DNA from: JBCCMF01 sp038747545
Lineage (GTDB): Bacteria > Bacteroidota > Rhodothermia > Rhodothermales > JBCCMF01
Direction of reading: 5' to 3'
DNA length: 64,000 nt
NCBI GenBank assembly: GCA_038747545.1
Contig: JBCDJT010000006.1
Span: forward strand, 1 to 64,000
A program made the translations under genes and the position numbers. The notes below the pieces were generated by a model, which saw only the letters and a program-made list of their open reading frames with translations, had not been told where the DNA came from and searched no databases. How positions within the stretch are numbered: the first letter of the stretch is position 1; each line of letters begins with the position of its first letter. Of this stretch, positions 33,828-42,420 are shown piece after piece.

Positions 33828-34576
33828 CCGTCGAGCTGTTCGTCGCCGACATCGACGGGTGTTTGAGCAAGCCGTACGCGCCGCTCGACTTGGAGCGCTT
33901 GAGTGAGCTGGCTGAGTTGATCGTCGAGGCGCAGGCGGGGCATCCCACACTGCCGCGCTTCACGCTCTGCTCGGGGCGCCCGTTTCCGTATGTGGAGGCG
34001 ATGGGGCAGGTGCTGGGCATCCAACAGCCGATGCTCTTTGAGGCGGGCGCGGGCTGTTTTGACCCGGTCGCCAACCGCATCACGTGGCATCCGCGCCTCA
34101 CCGAGGCCATGATTACGCAATCACGTACGGTGATGGCATGGGCCGAGCAGGAACTGGTGCAGCGCCACCCGCTCGCACTTGATCACGCCAAGCGGACGCA
34201 GGTGAGCATCGTGGCGCGCTCCGAAGCCCTCATCCCCCACATCTTAGACGAGGTGCGGGCATTTGTGTCACGCGAGGCGCCCGACCTGGCGATCTATCGC
34301 ACGTCGCACTCTATCGACATCCACAGCCCCAACCTGACGAAAGCCGAGGGGTTGCGGTGGCTCAGTGCGCATGTTGGCGTCAATCTCGATCGCATGGCGT
34401 ACATCGGTGATAGCGAGGGCGACAAAGGCGCACTCCTAGCCGTGGGGCATGGCTTCGCGCCAGCGAATGCCAGCGTGGACCTGCAGCACCAAGCCATCCG
34501 CTGGACCCGGGGCCAGTTTGCCGCAGGGGCGTTGGAAGCCTATCGGTTATGTGCGAGCGCCAACGCTGCCGCCTAG
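33824..34576 (+). CDS. HAD-superfamily phosphatase (Cof/phosphoglycolate-phosphatase-like)
   Basis: The product is 250 residues from GTG 33824, overlapping the fabI stop. The motifs are FVADIDGCLS (I, with the second Asp followed by Gly-Cys rather than Gly-Thr), FTLCSGRPF (II), and YIGDSEGDKGAL (IV). The cap between II and III is of the C2 type, as in Cof and archaeal phosphoglycolate phosphatases. Substrate unknown. The coupling to fabI is odd because no lipid-metabolism HAD of this type is standard there. Confidence 0.85.
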   Translation: MTVELFVADIDGCLSKPYAPLDLERLSELAELIVEAQAGHPTLPRFTLCSGRPFPYVEAMGQVLGIQQPMLFEAGAGCFDPVANRITWHPRLTEAMITQSRTVMAWAEQELVQRHPLALDHAKRTQVSIVARSEALIPHILDEVRAFVSREAPDLAIYRTSHSIDIHSPNLTKAEGLRWLSAHVGVNLDRMAYIGDSEGDKGALLAVGHGFAPANASVDLQHQAIRWTRGQFAAGALEAYRLCASANAAA

Positions 34577-34646
34577 CCGTATCGCAACGATGGCTCAGGG
34601 CGACGACAGTTCGTATGTTACGCCTTCACCGACGCCGTCCTTGTAC

Positions 34647-35387
34647 ATGATGCTCCGTCTCGTTACGTTCGTCCTGCTGGCTGGCTGGGCCTCCGACGTT
34701 TGCGCCCAGGCCGACCTTGACGCGCTGCCAATGTTCTATACGGTAGAGCGCAAGGTGACCATCTACCGAGACTCGTCGATGACCAAGCCGTACGCCGGGC
34801 TGCGCTTCCGCGATCAGGTGTACGAGATGGAGCGCGGCGCCACGTGGCAACGCGTGCGTTCGCAAGACGGCGCCGTCGGCTATGTGCGGCCCGAGCAACT
34901 GTCCAACGTATGGATCCGCGTCTCCAAGTCAGACGCCACGCTGTACGTCTACGAGGGCACGACGCTGGCGTACAGCTACCCCGCCGACTTCGGCTACAAC
35001 CAGTTCGCCGACAAGGTGCGCCGCGGCGATCCGCTCAACCAAGACCACTGGCGCACGCCCGATGGCGTCTTCTACGTGGCTCGCAAAAACCCACGCAGCA
35101 AGTTCCACAAGGCGTTTGTCTTCAACTATCCCAACACAGAGGATGCCGTGCGTGGCCTCCGCCAAGGCTTGATCTCGCGGGCCCAGCACGACGCCATCGT
35201 CCGCTCCGAGCAAACCTTCTCCATGCCGCCCATGAACACGCCGCTGGGGGGCTGGATCGAGATCCACGGCAAAGGCACAGGCGCACGATCCAACTGGACG
35301 CAGGGCTGTGTAGCCATCACCGACGAGGCCATGGATGAACTGTGGGACATCGTACACGCGGGGACGCCCATCTTGGTTGAACTGTAA
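34647..35387 (+). CDS. L,D-transpeptidase (YkuD domain) with SH3-like domain
   Basis: The product is 246 residues from ATG 34647 (34590 is an alternative). The signal peptide MLRLVTFVLLAGWASDVCAQ is followed by a ~60-residue SH3b-like segment (VTIYRDSSMTKPYAGL, ATWQRVRSQDGAVGYVRP). The YkuD domain starts at IRVSKSDATLYVYEGTTLAY and carries the catalytic pair His (IEIHGKGTG) and Cys (NWTQGCVAITDEAM). T-Q-G-C replaces the more common S-H/R-G-C. Such enzymes make 3-3 peptidoglycan cross-links or attach proteins to the wall. The SH3 domain probably binds peptidoglycan. Confidence 0.9.
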   Translation: MMLRLVTFVLLAGWASDVCAQADLDALPMFYTVERKVTIYRDSSMTKPYAGLRFRDQVYEMERGATWQRVRSQDGAVGYVRPEQLSNVWIRVSKSDATLYVYEGTTLAYSYPADFGYNQFADKVRRGDPLNQDHWRTPDGVFYVARKNPRSKFHKAFVFNYPNTEDAVRGLRQGLISRAQHDAIVRSEQTFSMPPMNTPLGGWIEIHGKGTGARSNWTQGCVAITDEAMDELWDIVHAGTPILVEL

Positions 35388-35451
35388 CGGCTCACGCCGA
35401 ACCCGCCGAATGCACCCGTCGTACGATGCCGAAACCAACCGCCTCTGCATT

Positions 35452-36819
35452 ATGAAACGGTTCCTACTGTCCTTGCTCGTCGCGGCTACACTCGCGCCGT
35501 CAGCCCTCGCCGATACGGATGAAACACTATCCCTGCCCGACTTGGGCGACGGCGAGGTGTTCGTCGTGCCCGTCCATGGCACCATCGACAAACCGCTGTC
35601 GATGTACCTCGAACGCGCCCTCGCCGATGCCGAGGAAGCCGGCGCCGCGGTCATCATCTTCGACATCGACACGTTCGGCGGCTTGCTGGATGCAGCCGAC
35701 CTGATCCGCAAAGACCTGCTCGACACGACGATTCCGACGGTCGCCTTCATCGACAAGAACGCTGCTTCGGCAGGAGCGCTCATCGCCTACGCCACCGACC
35801 GCATTGTGATGGTGCCCGGGGCGTCGATGGGCGCCGCGACTGTTGTGGAAGGCATGAGCGGCGAGGCGGCGCCCGACAAGTACCAGAGCTACATGCGCGG
35901 CCTGATGCGCGCCACCGCCGAGGCCAAGGGCCGCGATCCGCAGATCGCCGAGGCGATGGTGGATGAGACGCTGGAGGTCGAAGGCATATCCGAGGCGGGG
36001 CAGGTGGTTACGCTATCGGCACAAGAGGCGCGCAAGCTAGGCGTAGCCGACGCGATCTTGCCCAGCATCGACGCCGTGACGGAAGCCTTAGGCCTGGCAG
36101 AGACGACGCAGGTGGCGCACCGCGAGTCGGGTGCCGAGCGGCTGCTGCGCTTCTTTGCGAATCCGGTCTTGCAGTCGATCCTGATGCTGATGATGATGTC
36201 GGGCCTCTACTTCGAGCTGCAGTCGCCGGGCGTGGGCTTCGCAGGCCTGATGGCGGCCGTCGGCGCGGCGTTGTTCTTTGCCCCCCACTACATGCTCGGC
36301 CTCGTGGAGAGCTGGGAGGTGGCACTGTTCGTTCTCGGGGTCATACTCATAGCCGTCGAGATCTTCGTGATCCCGGGCTTCGGCATTGCAGGCATCAGCG
36401 GGCTCACCCTGGTCATTGGCTCCTTGATCGCTGCGCTCATCGGCAACGTGGGCTTCGACTTTCCAACAGCCGATGGCATCGGGCGCGCCCTGAGTACACT
36501 TGCCGCCACCATGGTGCTGTTCGTGGTGCTGCTCTTCTCAATGGGGAGGTACCTCCCACAGACGCGGCGCTTCAACCGCTTGGTCCTCGCCGAGACCGTA
36601 GGCAACGGCTCTGGCCTAGCGCTCCCCATGATGGCAGAGACCACGCTGCTGGGCGAGCAAGGGTTGACCGTCACAGCCCTGCGGCCGTCGGGCACGGCGG
36701 ATCTGGGCGGGGAGCGCCTGGAGGTCGTCTCAGGCGGTGATTACGTGGAGCCGGGTACGCGCATCGAAGTGGTTCGCGTGCGAGGGCAGCAGGTGATGGT
36801 GCGCCCGGTCCCCGAGTAG
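35452..36819 (+). CDS. NfeD-family membrane-bound serine protease (long form)
   Basis: The product is 455 residues. A signal peptide (MKRFLLSLLVAATLAPSALA) precedes a ClpP/crotonase-like protease domain: EVFVVPVHGTIDKPLSMYLERAL, IFDIDTFGGLLDAAD, and KNAASAGALIAYATDRIVM with the likely nucleophile Ser. About five membrane helices follow, then an OB-fold NfeDC domain ending the protein (TALRPSGTADLGGERLEVVS, GTRIEVVRVRG). Long NfeD proteins work with stomatin/flotillin-type partners in membrane quality control. The usual neighbour is a stomatin gene, here replaced by a short NfeD gene 3 bp downstream. Confidence 0.92.
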   Translation: MKRFLLSLLVAATLAPSALADTDETLSLPDLGDGEVFVVPVHGTIDKPLSMYLERALADAEEAGAAVIIFDIDTFGGLLDAADLIRKDLLDTTIPTVAFIDKNAASAGALIAYATDRIVMVPGASMGAATVVEGMSGEAAPDKYQSYMRGLMRATAEAKGRDPQIAEAMVDETLEVEGISEAGQVVTLSAQEARKLGVADAILPSIDAVTEALGLAETTQVAHRESGAERLLRFFANPVLQSILMLMMMSGLYFELQSPGVGFAGLMAAVGAALFFAPHYMLGLVESWEVALFVLGVILIAVEIFVIPGFGIAGISGLTLVIGSLIAALIGNVGFDFPTADGIGRALSTLAATMVLFVVLLFSMGRYLPQTRRFNRLVLAETVGNGSGLALPMMAETTLLGEQGLTVTALRPSGTADLGGERLEVVSGGDYVEPGTRIEVVRVRGQQVMVRPVPE

Positions 36820-36822
36820 CGG

Positions 36823-37395
36823 TTGATTTGCGCCGCTCATCGAAACTTCACCAAGGTTCGCCGTACATTAACGACATCTGCGCTGCCCCATTCACCACGA
36901 CTACGCCTGCCCTTGCTTATCCCTATCGGACTCATCGTAGTGGGCCTGCTCCTGATCGCCATTGAAGTATACGTGGTGCCAGGCTTTAACGTGGTGGGGT
37001 TGCTTGGCCTCGCCATGATGCTGTTCGCGGTGGGCTTTGCCTTCTCAACAGCGGGGCTGCTCGGCGGTGTGGCCATGCTCGGGCTCTCGACGGTGAGCAG
37101 CGGCGGGCTGTTTTACTTCCTGTGGAAGTCCGGCGCCTGGAATCGGTTTGTGCTCGACGCGAGCCTGCAAGCCGATGAGAAATTGCTGGCAGAGGAAAGC
37201 GAGCAGCGCGCCCGCTTCCTCGGCAAGCTGGGCGTGGCCATCACGCCGCTGCGCCCCACGGGTGTGGTCGAAATCGAAGGCGAGCGCATCGAAGCCAACA
37301 CCGAGGGCGACTATATTGCCGCAGGCAGCGACATCCGCGTCGTGGCCATGGACCGGCGGCGCTACTTCGTACGGCTGGCCGCGCTCGAAGGGTAA
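36823..37395 (+). CDS. Short NfeD-family membrane protein
   Basis: The product is at most 190 residues; no ATG exists near the beginning. TTG 36823 follows the upstream stop by 3 bp, and TTG 36913 would start just before the first membrane helix (IPIGLIVVGLLLIAIEVYV). Three hydrophobic segments with VPGFNVVGLLGL lead into an NfeDC OB-fold: LGVAITPLRPTGVVEIEGER, then GSDIRVVAMDRRRYFVRLA. The protease domain is absent, so it belongs to the short NfeD class. The pair of long and short forms may form one membrane complex. Confidence 0.85.
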   Translation: MICAAHRNFTKVRRTLTTSALPHSPRLRLPLLIPIGLIVVGLLLIAIEVYVVPGFNVVGLLGLAMMLFAVGFAFSTAGLLGGVAMLGLSTVSSGGLFYFLWKSGAWNRFVLDASLQADEKLLAEESEQRARFLGKLGVAITPLRPTGVVEIEGERIEANTEGDYIAAGSDIRVVAMDRRRYFVRLAALEG

Positions 37396-37485
37396 AACCG
37401 TCGCCCACAGAGAAACTTTTAGATGGGCCCGGCCATCTCAACGCTGCAGGTACAGCGGATGTCCACGTAGGCTTCCGCGACGACT

Positions 37486-38256
37486 ATGACTCACTCCACC
37501 CTCGCGATGCTTGTGTTGAAGCACTCCCGCCTTCCCGTCGTTCTCGCCGTTTTGCTGTGTGGCAGCCTTGCCCTGTCGGGCTGCCAATCAGGCGGACCGC
37601 CGGACCTTGGCGCACCTGCTGGGTGGGAGACCAGTGCCGACGGCCTGCAGTGGTGGCAGGGCGGGGTTGATACCACAGGCCTCTTCCGCGACCTCACGAC
37701 ACTCTCAGCGATGGATGTGGCGGGGGAGAACAAGGTCTACGTCGCGGGCCGCAATGTCTCGGTGCAGCAAGAGGTCATGGAGATCCGCCTGCAACGGGCA
37801 CTCAAGCGGCAGCTCATCCGCATCTACCGCAACCAGCCCGAGATCGTGGACTCGCTGTTCCTGGCCTACGTAGCACCCGACCTCAGCGTGGCGAGGTACG
37901 AGCGCGACAACGAGGCCGAGCTGCAGCGCCTCAAGAAGCAGGGGTATAGCACCATCCGCAGCCACTTCCGCGAGCCCACCACGGTCAAAAACCTCGGGTC
38001 CGATATTCCCATCTCGTACCCCGACAGCCTGCAGCAGGCGGGCATTTCAGGCTCGGTACACATCCAGGCCTACGTAGATAGCGAAGGCAAGCCGCTCGTG
38101 CTCGAACTCATCGAACCCGTCCACCCCGTGCTCGATGCTATCGCCCTGCAGGCCATGACGCAGATGGAGTGGAACCCGGCCTACCTCAACCGCTCGTTTG
38201 GATGGAAAGCCATCCCGTCCTGGGCCCGATTCCGCGTCACCTTTGCGACGGGGTAA
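37486..38256 (+). CDS. Lipoprotein with TonB-C-like domain
   Basis: The product is 256 residues. The signal contains VVLAVLLCGSLALSGCQ, a canonical lipobox. The middle part is helical and charged (EVMEIRLQRALKRQLIRIYRNQ). The last ~80 residues, ISYPDSLQQAGISGSVHIQA through EWNPAYLNR and IPSWARFRVTF, follow the TonB C-terminal domain pattern (P-x-Y-P-x-x-A, G-x-V, a W-x-P-A-x-x-x-G-like turn). Unlike TonB it is anchored by lipid rather than a transmembrane helix and lacks a Pro-rich spacer, so it is not an energy transducer of the classic kind. The partner is unknown. Confidence 0.75.
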   Translation: MTHSTLAMLVLKHSRLPVVLAVLLCGSLALSGCQSGGPPDLGAPAGWETSADGLQWWQGGVDTTGLFRDLTTLSAMDVAGENKVYVAGRNVSVQQEVMEIRLQRALKRQLIRIYRNQPEIVDSLFLAYVAPDLSVARYERDNEAELQRLKKQGYSTIRSHFREPTTVKNLGSDIPISYPDSLQQAGISGSVHIQAYVDSEGKPLVLELIEPVHPVLDAIALQAMTQMEWNPAYLNRSFGWKAIPSWARFRVTFATG

Positions 38257-38290
38257 CCCATCCCCGGTGGATTGACGGGCAGGGCCAAAC

Positions 38291-38326
38291 AAAAATGGGC
38301 CCGACCCCCACCACAGGATCGAGCCC
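38291..38326 (-). terminator. Intrinsic terminator for the minus-strand PLDc_N gene
   Basis: On the minus strand GGGCTCGATCC pairs with GGTCGGGCCC (38326-38316 with 38306-38297), using two G-U wobbles, and TTTTT (38295-38291) follows after one base. Those two positions are C-A mismatches on the plus strand and no T run follows there, so the signal is directional. It lies about 120 bp past the stop at 38444. Confidence 0.65.
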
Positions 38327-38443
38327 GATGCCTTGGTGCCGAAGCACCGAAGAGACATGCACTGGTATAGATGACGGTGGCTCAGCAGGCGTTCAGGTCG
38401 CCCATCGAAAAAAAGTGAGCCGCCACCGAAAAAAACCGGGCGG

Positions 38444-38722
38444 CTACTCTTTGCCGAACAGCCAGTAGAGGATCAGGCCACCTAGCGGGAAGAAGATAAT
38501 CAGCAGCATCCACAGCACTTTTCCGCCTGTCGACTTGGTGCTGCCGCCGATCTCGACGAGCGCGATGATGTCTAGGATGACCAGGATGGTGCCACAGATG
38601 CCCAGGCCCGCGAAGCCAACGTCGTCGACCATTTCGATGAGGTTGGGACCGCCGCAGCCTGTGAGGAGCAGCGTGAGGGCGCCGAGCAAGAGAACAGAGG
38701 CTAGAGACGTAAGGCGTTGCAT
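38444..38722 (-). CDS. Small PLDc_N-type membrane lipoprotein
   Basis: The product is 92 residues from ATG 38722. The N-terminus LTSLASVLLLGALTLLLTGC is a lipoprotein signal. A hydrophobic segment (GICGTILVILDIIALVEI) and the terminal LWMLLIIFFPLGGLILYWLFG follow; the last has the I-x-F-P-x-x-G-x-x-x-Y-x-x-F pattern of the PLDc_N domain, found alone in many small membrane proteins. Function unknown. It is divergent from dusB, with about 130 bp between starts. Confidence 0.8.
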   Translation of the reverse strand: MQRLTSLASVLLLGALTLLLTGCGGPNLIEMVDDVGFAGLGICGTILVILDIIALVEIGGSTKSTGGKVLWMLLIIFFPLGGLILYWLFGKE

Positions 38723-38850
38723 AGGGCAAGAGGGAAGGTGAGCGGAACGTGTGACACTATATACGGGATGGCGCACAAAGGATGCAGAGGAACTGCCGGA
38801 ATTGCGGTCGTGTTAAGCATCGCCTTACAGTAATCAAGTTTGGAAGACGC

Positions 38851-39999
38851 ATGCGGATTGGATCGATTGATTTTGGCGAGAAGCCACTGTTTCTAGCCCC
38901 GATGGAGGACGTGAGCGACCCGCCCTTTCGCCTGCTCTGCAAGCGCTACGGCGCCGACATGCTCTACACCGAGTTCATCTCGTCGGGCGGGCTGGTGCAT
39001 GACGCGCACGGTTCGCACATGAAGCTCGACATTTACGAGCAAGAGCGCCCCGTCGGCATCCAGATCTTCGGGGGCGAGATCGAGCAGGTCCGCGAAGCGG
39101 CTCGTATCGTCGACGCCGTGGAGCCCGATGTGATCGTCATCTACTTCGGGTGCCCCGTCAAGAAGGTGGTGTGCAAAGACGGGGGGGCGGGCATCTTGCG
39201 TAACCTGCCAAAGATGGAAGCCATCACAGAAGCCGTCATCGGCGAAGCCACGCGGCCCGTGACGGTGAAGACGCGCCTCGGCTGGAACGACACCAGCATC
39301 CGTATCCTGGAGGTGGCTCGCATGCTCGAAGCCGTTGGCGTGCAGGCGCTGGCCGTGCATGCGCGCACGCGGAAGCAGATGTACAAAGGCGAGGCGCGCT
39401 GGCCGTGGCTCCGGCGCATCAAGGACGAATCGGGCATCACCATCCCACTTATCGGCAACGGCGATGCCACCTCGCCGGAGAAGATCGAGCGCATGTTCGC
39501 CGAGACGGGCGTCGATGCCGTGATGATTGGGCGCGGCGCCATCGGCAATCCCTGGATCTTCCAGCAAGCCAAGATCTACCGCGAGACGGGTGAGGTGCCG
39601 CCCCCGCCATCGTGGGACGAGCGCGTACGCGTCGTGGCCGAGCATCTGGCGCTCAAGTGCGAGTGGCTAGGCGAACGCAAAGGTGTGCTCGAAATGCGGC
39701 GTATGTACGGCGGCTACTTCAAAGGCTTCCGAGGGGCGAGCCGCCTCCGCCAGCAGGTCATCGATAAGCCTGCCAAGGCCGACGTGCTAGAGGTCTTGCT
39801 CAACTTCTCGGAGGAGGACGCGACCACGGCGCCCACGCGCATCGCCGTGGGGGGCGACGGGGCGCCTGCCGGGCGCGGTTTACCGGCCGCCATCGCCGCA
39901 AAGCTGCCTACACCCACCCGTAAGCGTCCGGCGGCCGGGCTACCGTCTGCACCGCCGCCAAAGCGTACACCTCAGGCCGTACCCTCTTCCTCCAGCTGA
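38851..39999 (+). CDS. dusB: tRNA-dihydrouridine synthase, DusB-like
   Basis: The product is 382 residues from ATG 38851, which begins MRIGSIDFGEKPLFLAPMEDV, the family start. FMN-dependent reduction of uridines in the tRNA D-loop is expected. The TIM-barrel signatures are LAPMEDVSDPPFR, QIFGG, IYFGCPVKKV with catalytic Cys101, VKTRLGW, LAVHARTRKQMYKG and MIGRGAIGNPWIF. The last ~50 residues are a Pro/Ala-rich low-complexity tail absent from typical DusB. The tail's final 28 bp overlap the convergent DUF445 gene, so it may have grown by stop-codon loss. Confidence 0.95.
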   Translation: MRIGSIDFGEKPLFLAPMEDVSDPPFRLLCKRYGADMLYTEFISSGGLVHDAHGSHMKLDIYEQERPVGIQIFGGEIEQVREAARIVDAVEPDVIVIYFGCPVKKVVCKDGGAGILRNLPKMEAITEAVIGEATRPVTVKTRLGWNDTSIRILEVARMLEAVGVQALAVHARTRKQMYKGEARWPWLRRIKDESGITIPLIGNGDATSPEKIERMFAETGVDAVMIGRGAIGNPWIFQQAKIYRETGEVPPPPSWDERVRVVAEHLALKCEWLGERKGVLEMRRMYGGYFKGFRGASRLRQQVIDKPAKADVLEVLLNFSEEDATTAPTRIAVGGDGAPAGRGLPAAIAAKLPTPTRKRPAAGLPSAPPPKRTPQAVPSSSS

Positions 40000-41180
40000 G
40001 GTGCGTCGGGCGGTGGCTGGGCCTGCGCGCGGTACAGCAGTTCATCCACGCCCCACAGCACGCCGCCGATGCTGCCCAGCGTCAGGAGGGCGAACGGAGC
40101 GTTCCAGATGACGAGGCCGCCGAAGGCCCCCAGAATGCCGCCCAGGTACTTGATGTAGTTGAGCTGTTCGTTGGTCGTGCGCTTGAGGAGCTGCTCCAGC
40201 TGACCCTCGTCGTACTGCTGCATGTTCTGCATCACCATCGAGTAGACATCGAGGTTTTCGACAAAGCCCAGCACGACCTTGGTGGCCCAGGCCTCAATGT
40301 CTTGCGACCGGGCCTCGATCTTCTCGGGGATGGTGTCGAGCAGCGTGTCCATCTGGTCCAGGACAATATCGAGCGACTGCGGCAGCTCTTGGACCACTTC
40401 GTCCAGGCGGCGTTGGAAGTCGTCCTCGTTCAGAAAGCGGTAGGCCTTCAGGGCCATCCCGCCGAGGCCCTTGCCGGCGTATGCCTCCAGCTTCTCCGTG
40501 ATGACTGACGCGATCTTACGCCGAACGACCTCCGAGGCCAGCACCTGATCCACGTAATCGGCAGTGAGTCCCTTGAGGTCGGCGCGGAACTCGGGGTCTT
40601 CGAGCACGCCGCGCGTCACGCCGAGGGCCATCTCGCGGTAGCGGGGGATAACGTTGCTCTCTTCGATCTTCGCCTTGATGATCTCTTCGTTGATGAGCTC
40701 TTCCGAGACCGCGGTGGCCAGACGGTAGATCACGCGCTCACGCTGCGCAGGGATCAGGCCTTGCCCGAAGACGGGCCGCTCCTCCTGCGGGTTGAACAGC
40801 ATCGTGATAGCCAGCCAGTTGGTCAGAAAGCCAATCATGCCGCTGACCGACAGGATGCGCAGTAAGCCTTCCAAGTTGAGCGTGTAGCCAAAGGGCGACA
40901 ACGCGATCCCGTTAAAGTCCCACCAGAACGACACCACGAACAGCGCTCCGAGCGCGAAGGGGATCAGGCGCAGCAGCGGAAGCAACTGTGCATGTCCACC
41001 CACCAGGCGGGGCGGCGCCTCGGCTGCGTCAGCTTTGGGCGTAGGGGCGGGCAGGTGGCGCGACACATAGCGCGTGACCAAGCTGCGCAGGTCGCGGGCC
41101 CGAGCGCGCGTGAGCTGGCGGGCCTCGGGCAGCGTCTGTGCCTGCTTAGGCTCTTCTTGAACGATGGGGTCGGTTGGCAT
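39972..41180 (-). CDS. DUF445 family membrane protein
   Basis: The product is 402 residues. After a ~60-residue charged N-terminal tail come two membrane helices (LLRLIPFALGALFVVSFWW and GLLRILSVSGMIGFLTNWLA). The block TNWLAITMLFNPQEE with FGQGLIPAQRERVIYRLA is the DUF445 signature. A long helical middle part and a C-terminal hydrophobic hairpin (YLGGILGAFGGLVIWN, FALLTLGSIGGVLWGV) follow. YheB/DUF445 proteins are envelope-associated and functionally unassigned. It lies 20 bp after the HD-domain gene on the same strand and overlaps dusB tail to tail. Confidence 0.88.
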   Translation of the reverse strand: MPTDPIVQEEPKQAQTLPEARQLTRARARDLRSLVTRYVSRHLPAPTPKADAAEAPPRLVGGHAQLLPLLRLIPFALGALFVVSFWWDFNGIALSPFGYTLNLEGLLRILSVSGMIGFLTNWLAITMLFNPQEERPVFGQGLIPAQRERVIYRLATAVSEELINEEIIKAKIEESNVIPRYREMALGVTRGVLEDPEFRADLKGLTADYVDQVLASEVVRRKIASVITEKLEAYAGKGLGGMALKAYRFLNEDDFQRRLDEVVQELPQSLDIVLDQMDTLLDTIPEKIEARSQDIEAWATKVVLGFVENLDVYSMVMQNMQQYDEGQLEQLLKRTTNEQLNYIKYLGGILGAFGGLVIWNAPFALLTLGSIGGVLWGVDELLYRAQAQPPPDAPQLEEEGTA

Positions 41181-41200
41181 ACGGTACGGATCGCGTCAGG

Positions 41201-41758
41201 TCAGGGAGCAGCCAGGCCCAGGCGATCAGCATCGGCCTGCATTCCGGCAATGACGTTGGCGATGTGCTCGGTCAAGTCGATGCCGAGGTCAGCGGCGCCC
41301 TCGCGAATATCGTCGCGGCTGACCGCAGCGGCAAAGGCCTTGTCCTTCAGCTTCTTCTTGACCGACTTCGGCTTCATGCCTTCCAGCTTGGTTGGGCGCA
41401 CGTAGGCCACCGCGGTGATAAAGCCAGCCAGCTCGTCTACGGCAAAGAGCGTTTTGGCCATCAGCGTCTCGCGCGGCGTGCCTGTGTGTGGCCCGTGGCC
41501 CATGATGGCCTCGAGGACTGGTTCTGGATAGCCGAGTTCGCGCAAGTGTGCTACACCCACATACGGATGTTCGTCCAGGGTTTGGTGCTTCTCATAATCC
41601 ATGTCGTGGAGCAGCCCCGTGATGCGCCACATGGTTTCGTCCTCGCCGAAATGCTTGGCATAGTAGCCCATCGCGGCCTCCACCGCATACGCATGGCGAC
41701 GTAGGCTATCGGTTTTTGTCCATTCGTGGAAGGTGGCGAGCGCGTCGTCGTAGTTCAT
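41201..41758 (-). CDS. HD-domain phosphohydrolase
   Basis: The product is 185 residues. The HD motif is in ITGLLHDMDYEKH, with the first His in LRRHAYAVEAAM and further metal-ligand candidates in LDEHPYVGVAHLREL and AIMGHGPHTG. Size and motif spacing match the small single-domain HD hydrolases annotated as predicted phosphohydrolases. Substrate unknown. It probably forms an operon with the DUF445 gene and is divergent from the gamma-carbonic anhydrase gene. Confidence 0.85.
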   Translation of the reverse strand: MNYDDALATFHEWTKTDSLRRHAYAVEAAMGYYAKHFGEDETMWRITGLLHDMDYEKHQTLDEHPYVGVAHLRELGYPEPVLEAIMGHGPHTGTPRETLMAKTLFAVDELAGFITAVAYVRPTKLEGMKPKSVKKKLKDKAFAAAVSRDDIREGAADLGIDLTEHIANVIAGMQADADRLGLAAP

Positions 41759-41867
41759 CCGGGCATCGTGGGGAGAATCGTGATATTTGCTGCACCTACG
41801 AGAGCTTGGGGGATTGGTTCAAGCCCCACGAAGTATATTGATGGGCGTATCACCAGCGGCCATCGCC

Positions 41868-42410
41868 ATGCCCGTTCAGCCCTTCATCGGAAAACACCCG
41901 CAGTACGATCAGAGCGTCTTCATCGCCGAAAACGCCACGCTCATTGGCGATGTAACGCTCGGCGAGCAGTCGAGCCTCTGGTTCAACGCCGTCGTCCGTG
42001 GCGATGTGCATCGCATTCGCATCGGGGCACGGACGAATATCCAGGACCTGTGCATGGTACACGTGACGCATGGCACCGCCCCCACTACCATCGGCGACGA
42101 CGTGACGGTAGGGCACAGTGCGGTTTTGCACGGCTGTACCGTCGAGGACCGCGTGCTCATTGGGATGAGTGCGCTGATCATGGATCACGCCGTCATCGGG
42201 CACGACAGCATCGTCGGGGCTAAAGCGCTTGTCACAGGGCGCACCGTGATCCCGCCGCGCTCGCTCGTACTTGGGGCACCTGCGCGTGTCGTGCGTATCC
42301 TCACCGATGAAGAGGTCACCTTCGTCAAACAGTCCGCCCTCAACTACGTCCGGTACCGCGCCATCTACCTTGGCGAGGAGCGGCCCGCGGTAAATCCGTA
42401 CTACGAGTGA
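41868..42410 (+). CDS. Gamma-carbonic anhydrase family protein (YrdA-like)
   Basis: The product is 180 residues from ATG 41868; ATG 41841 is also in frame. It is a left-handed beta-helix of hexapeptide repeats (VFIAENATLIGDVTLGEQSS, VVRGDVHRIRIG). Three zinc-ligand histidines are visible in MVHVTHG and GHSAVLHGC. YrdA-like members share the fold and metal site of Cam-type carbonic anhydrase, but activity is proven for few of them. It converges with purF with an 11-bp gap. Confidence 0.92.
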   Translation: MPVQPFIGKHPQYDQSVFIAENATLIGDVTLGEQSSLWFNAVVRGDVHRIRIGARTNIQDLCMVHVTHGTAPTTIGDDVTVGHSAVLHGCTVEDRVLIGMSALIMDHAVIGHDSIVGAKALVTGRTVIPPRSLVLGAPARVVRILTDEEVTFVKQSALNYVRYRAIYLGEERPAVNPYYE

Positions 42411-42420
42411 TCGGCTAGAA

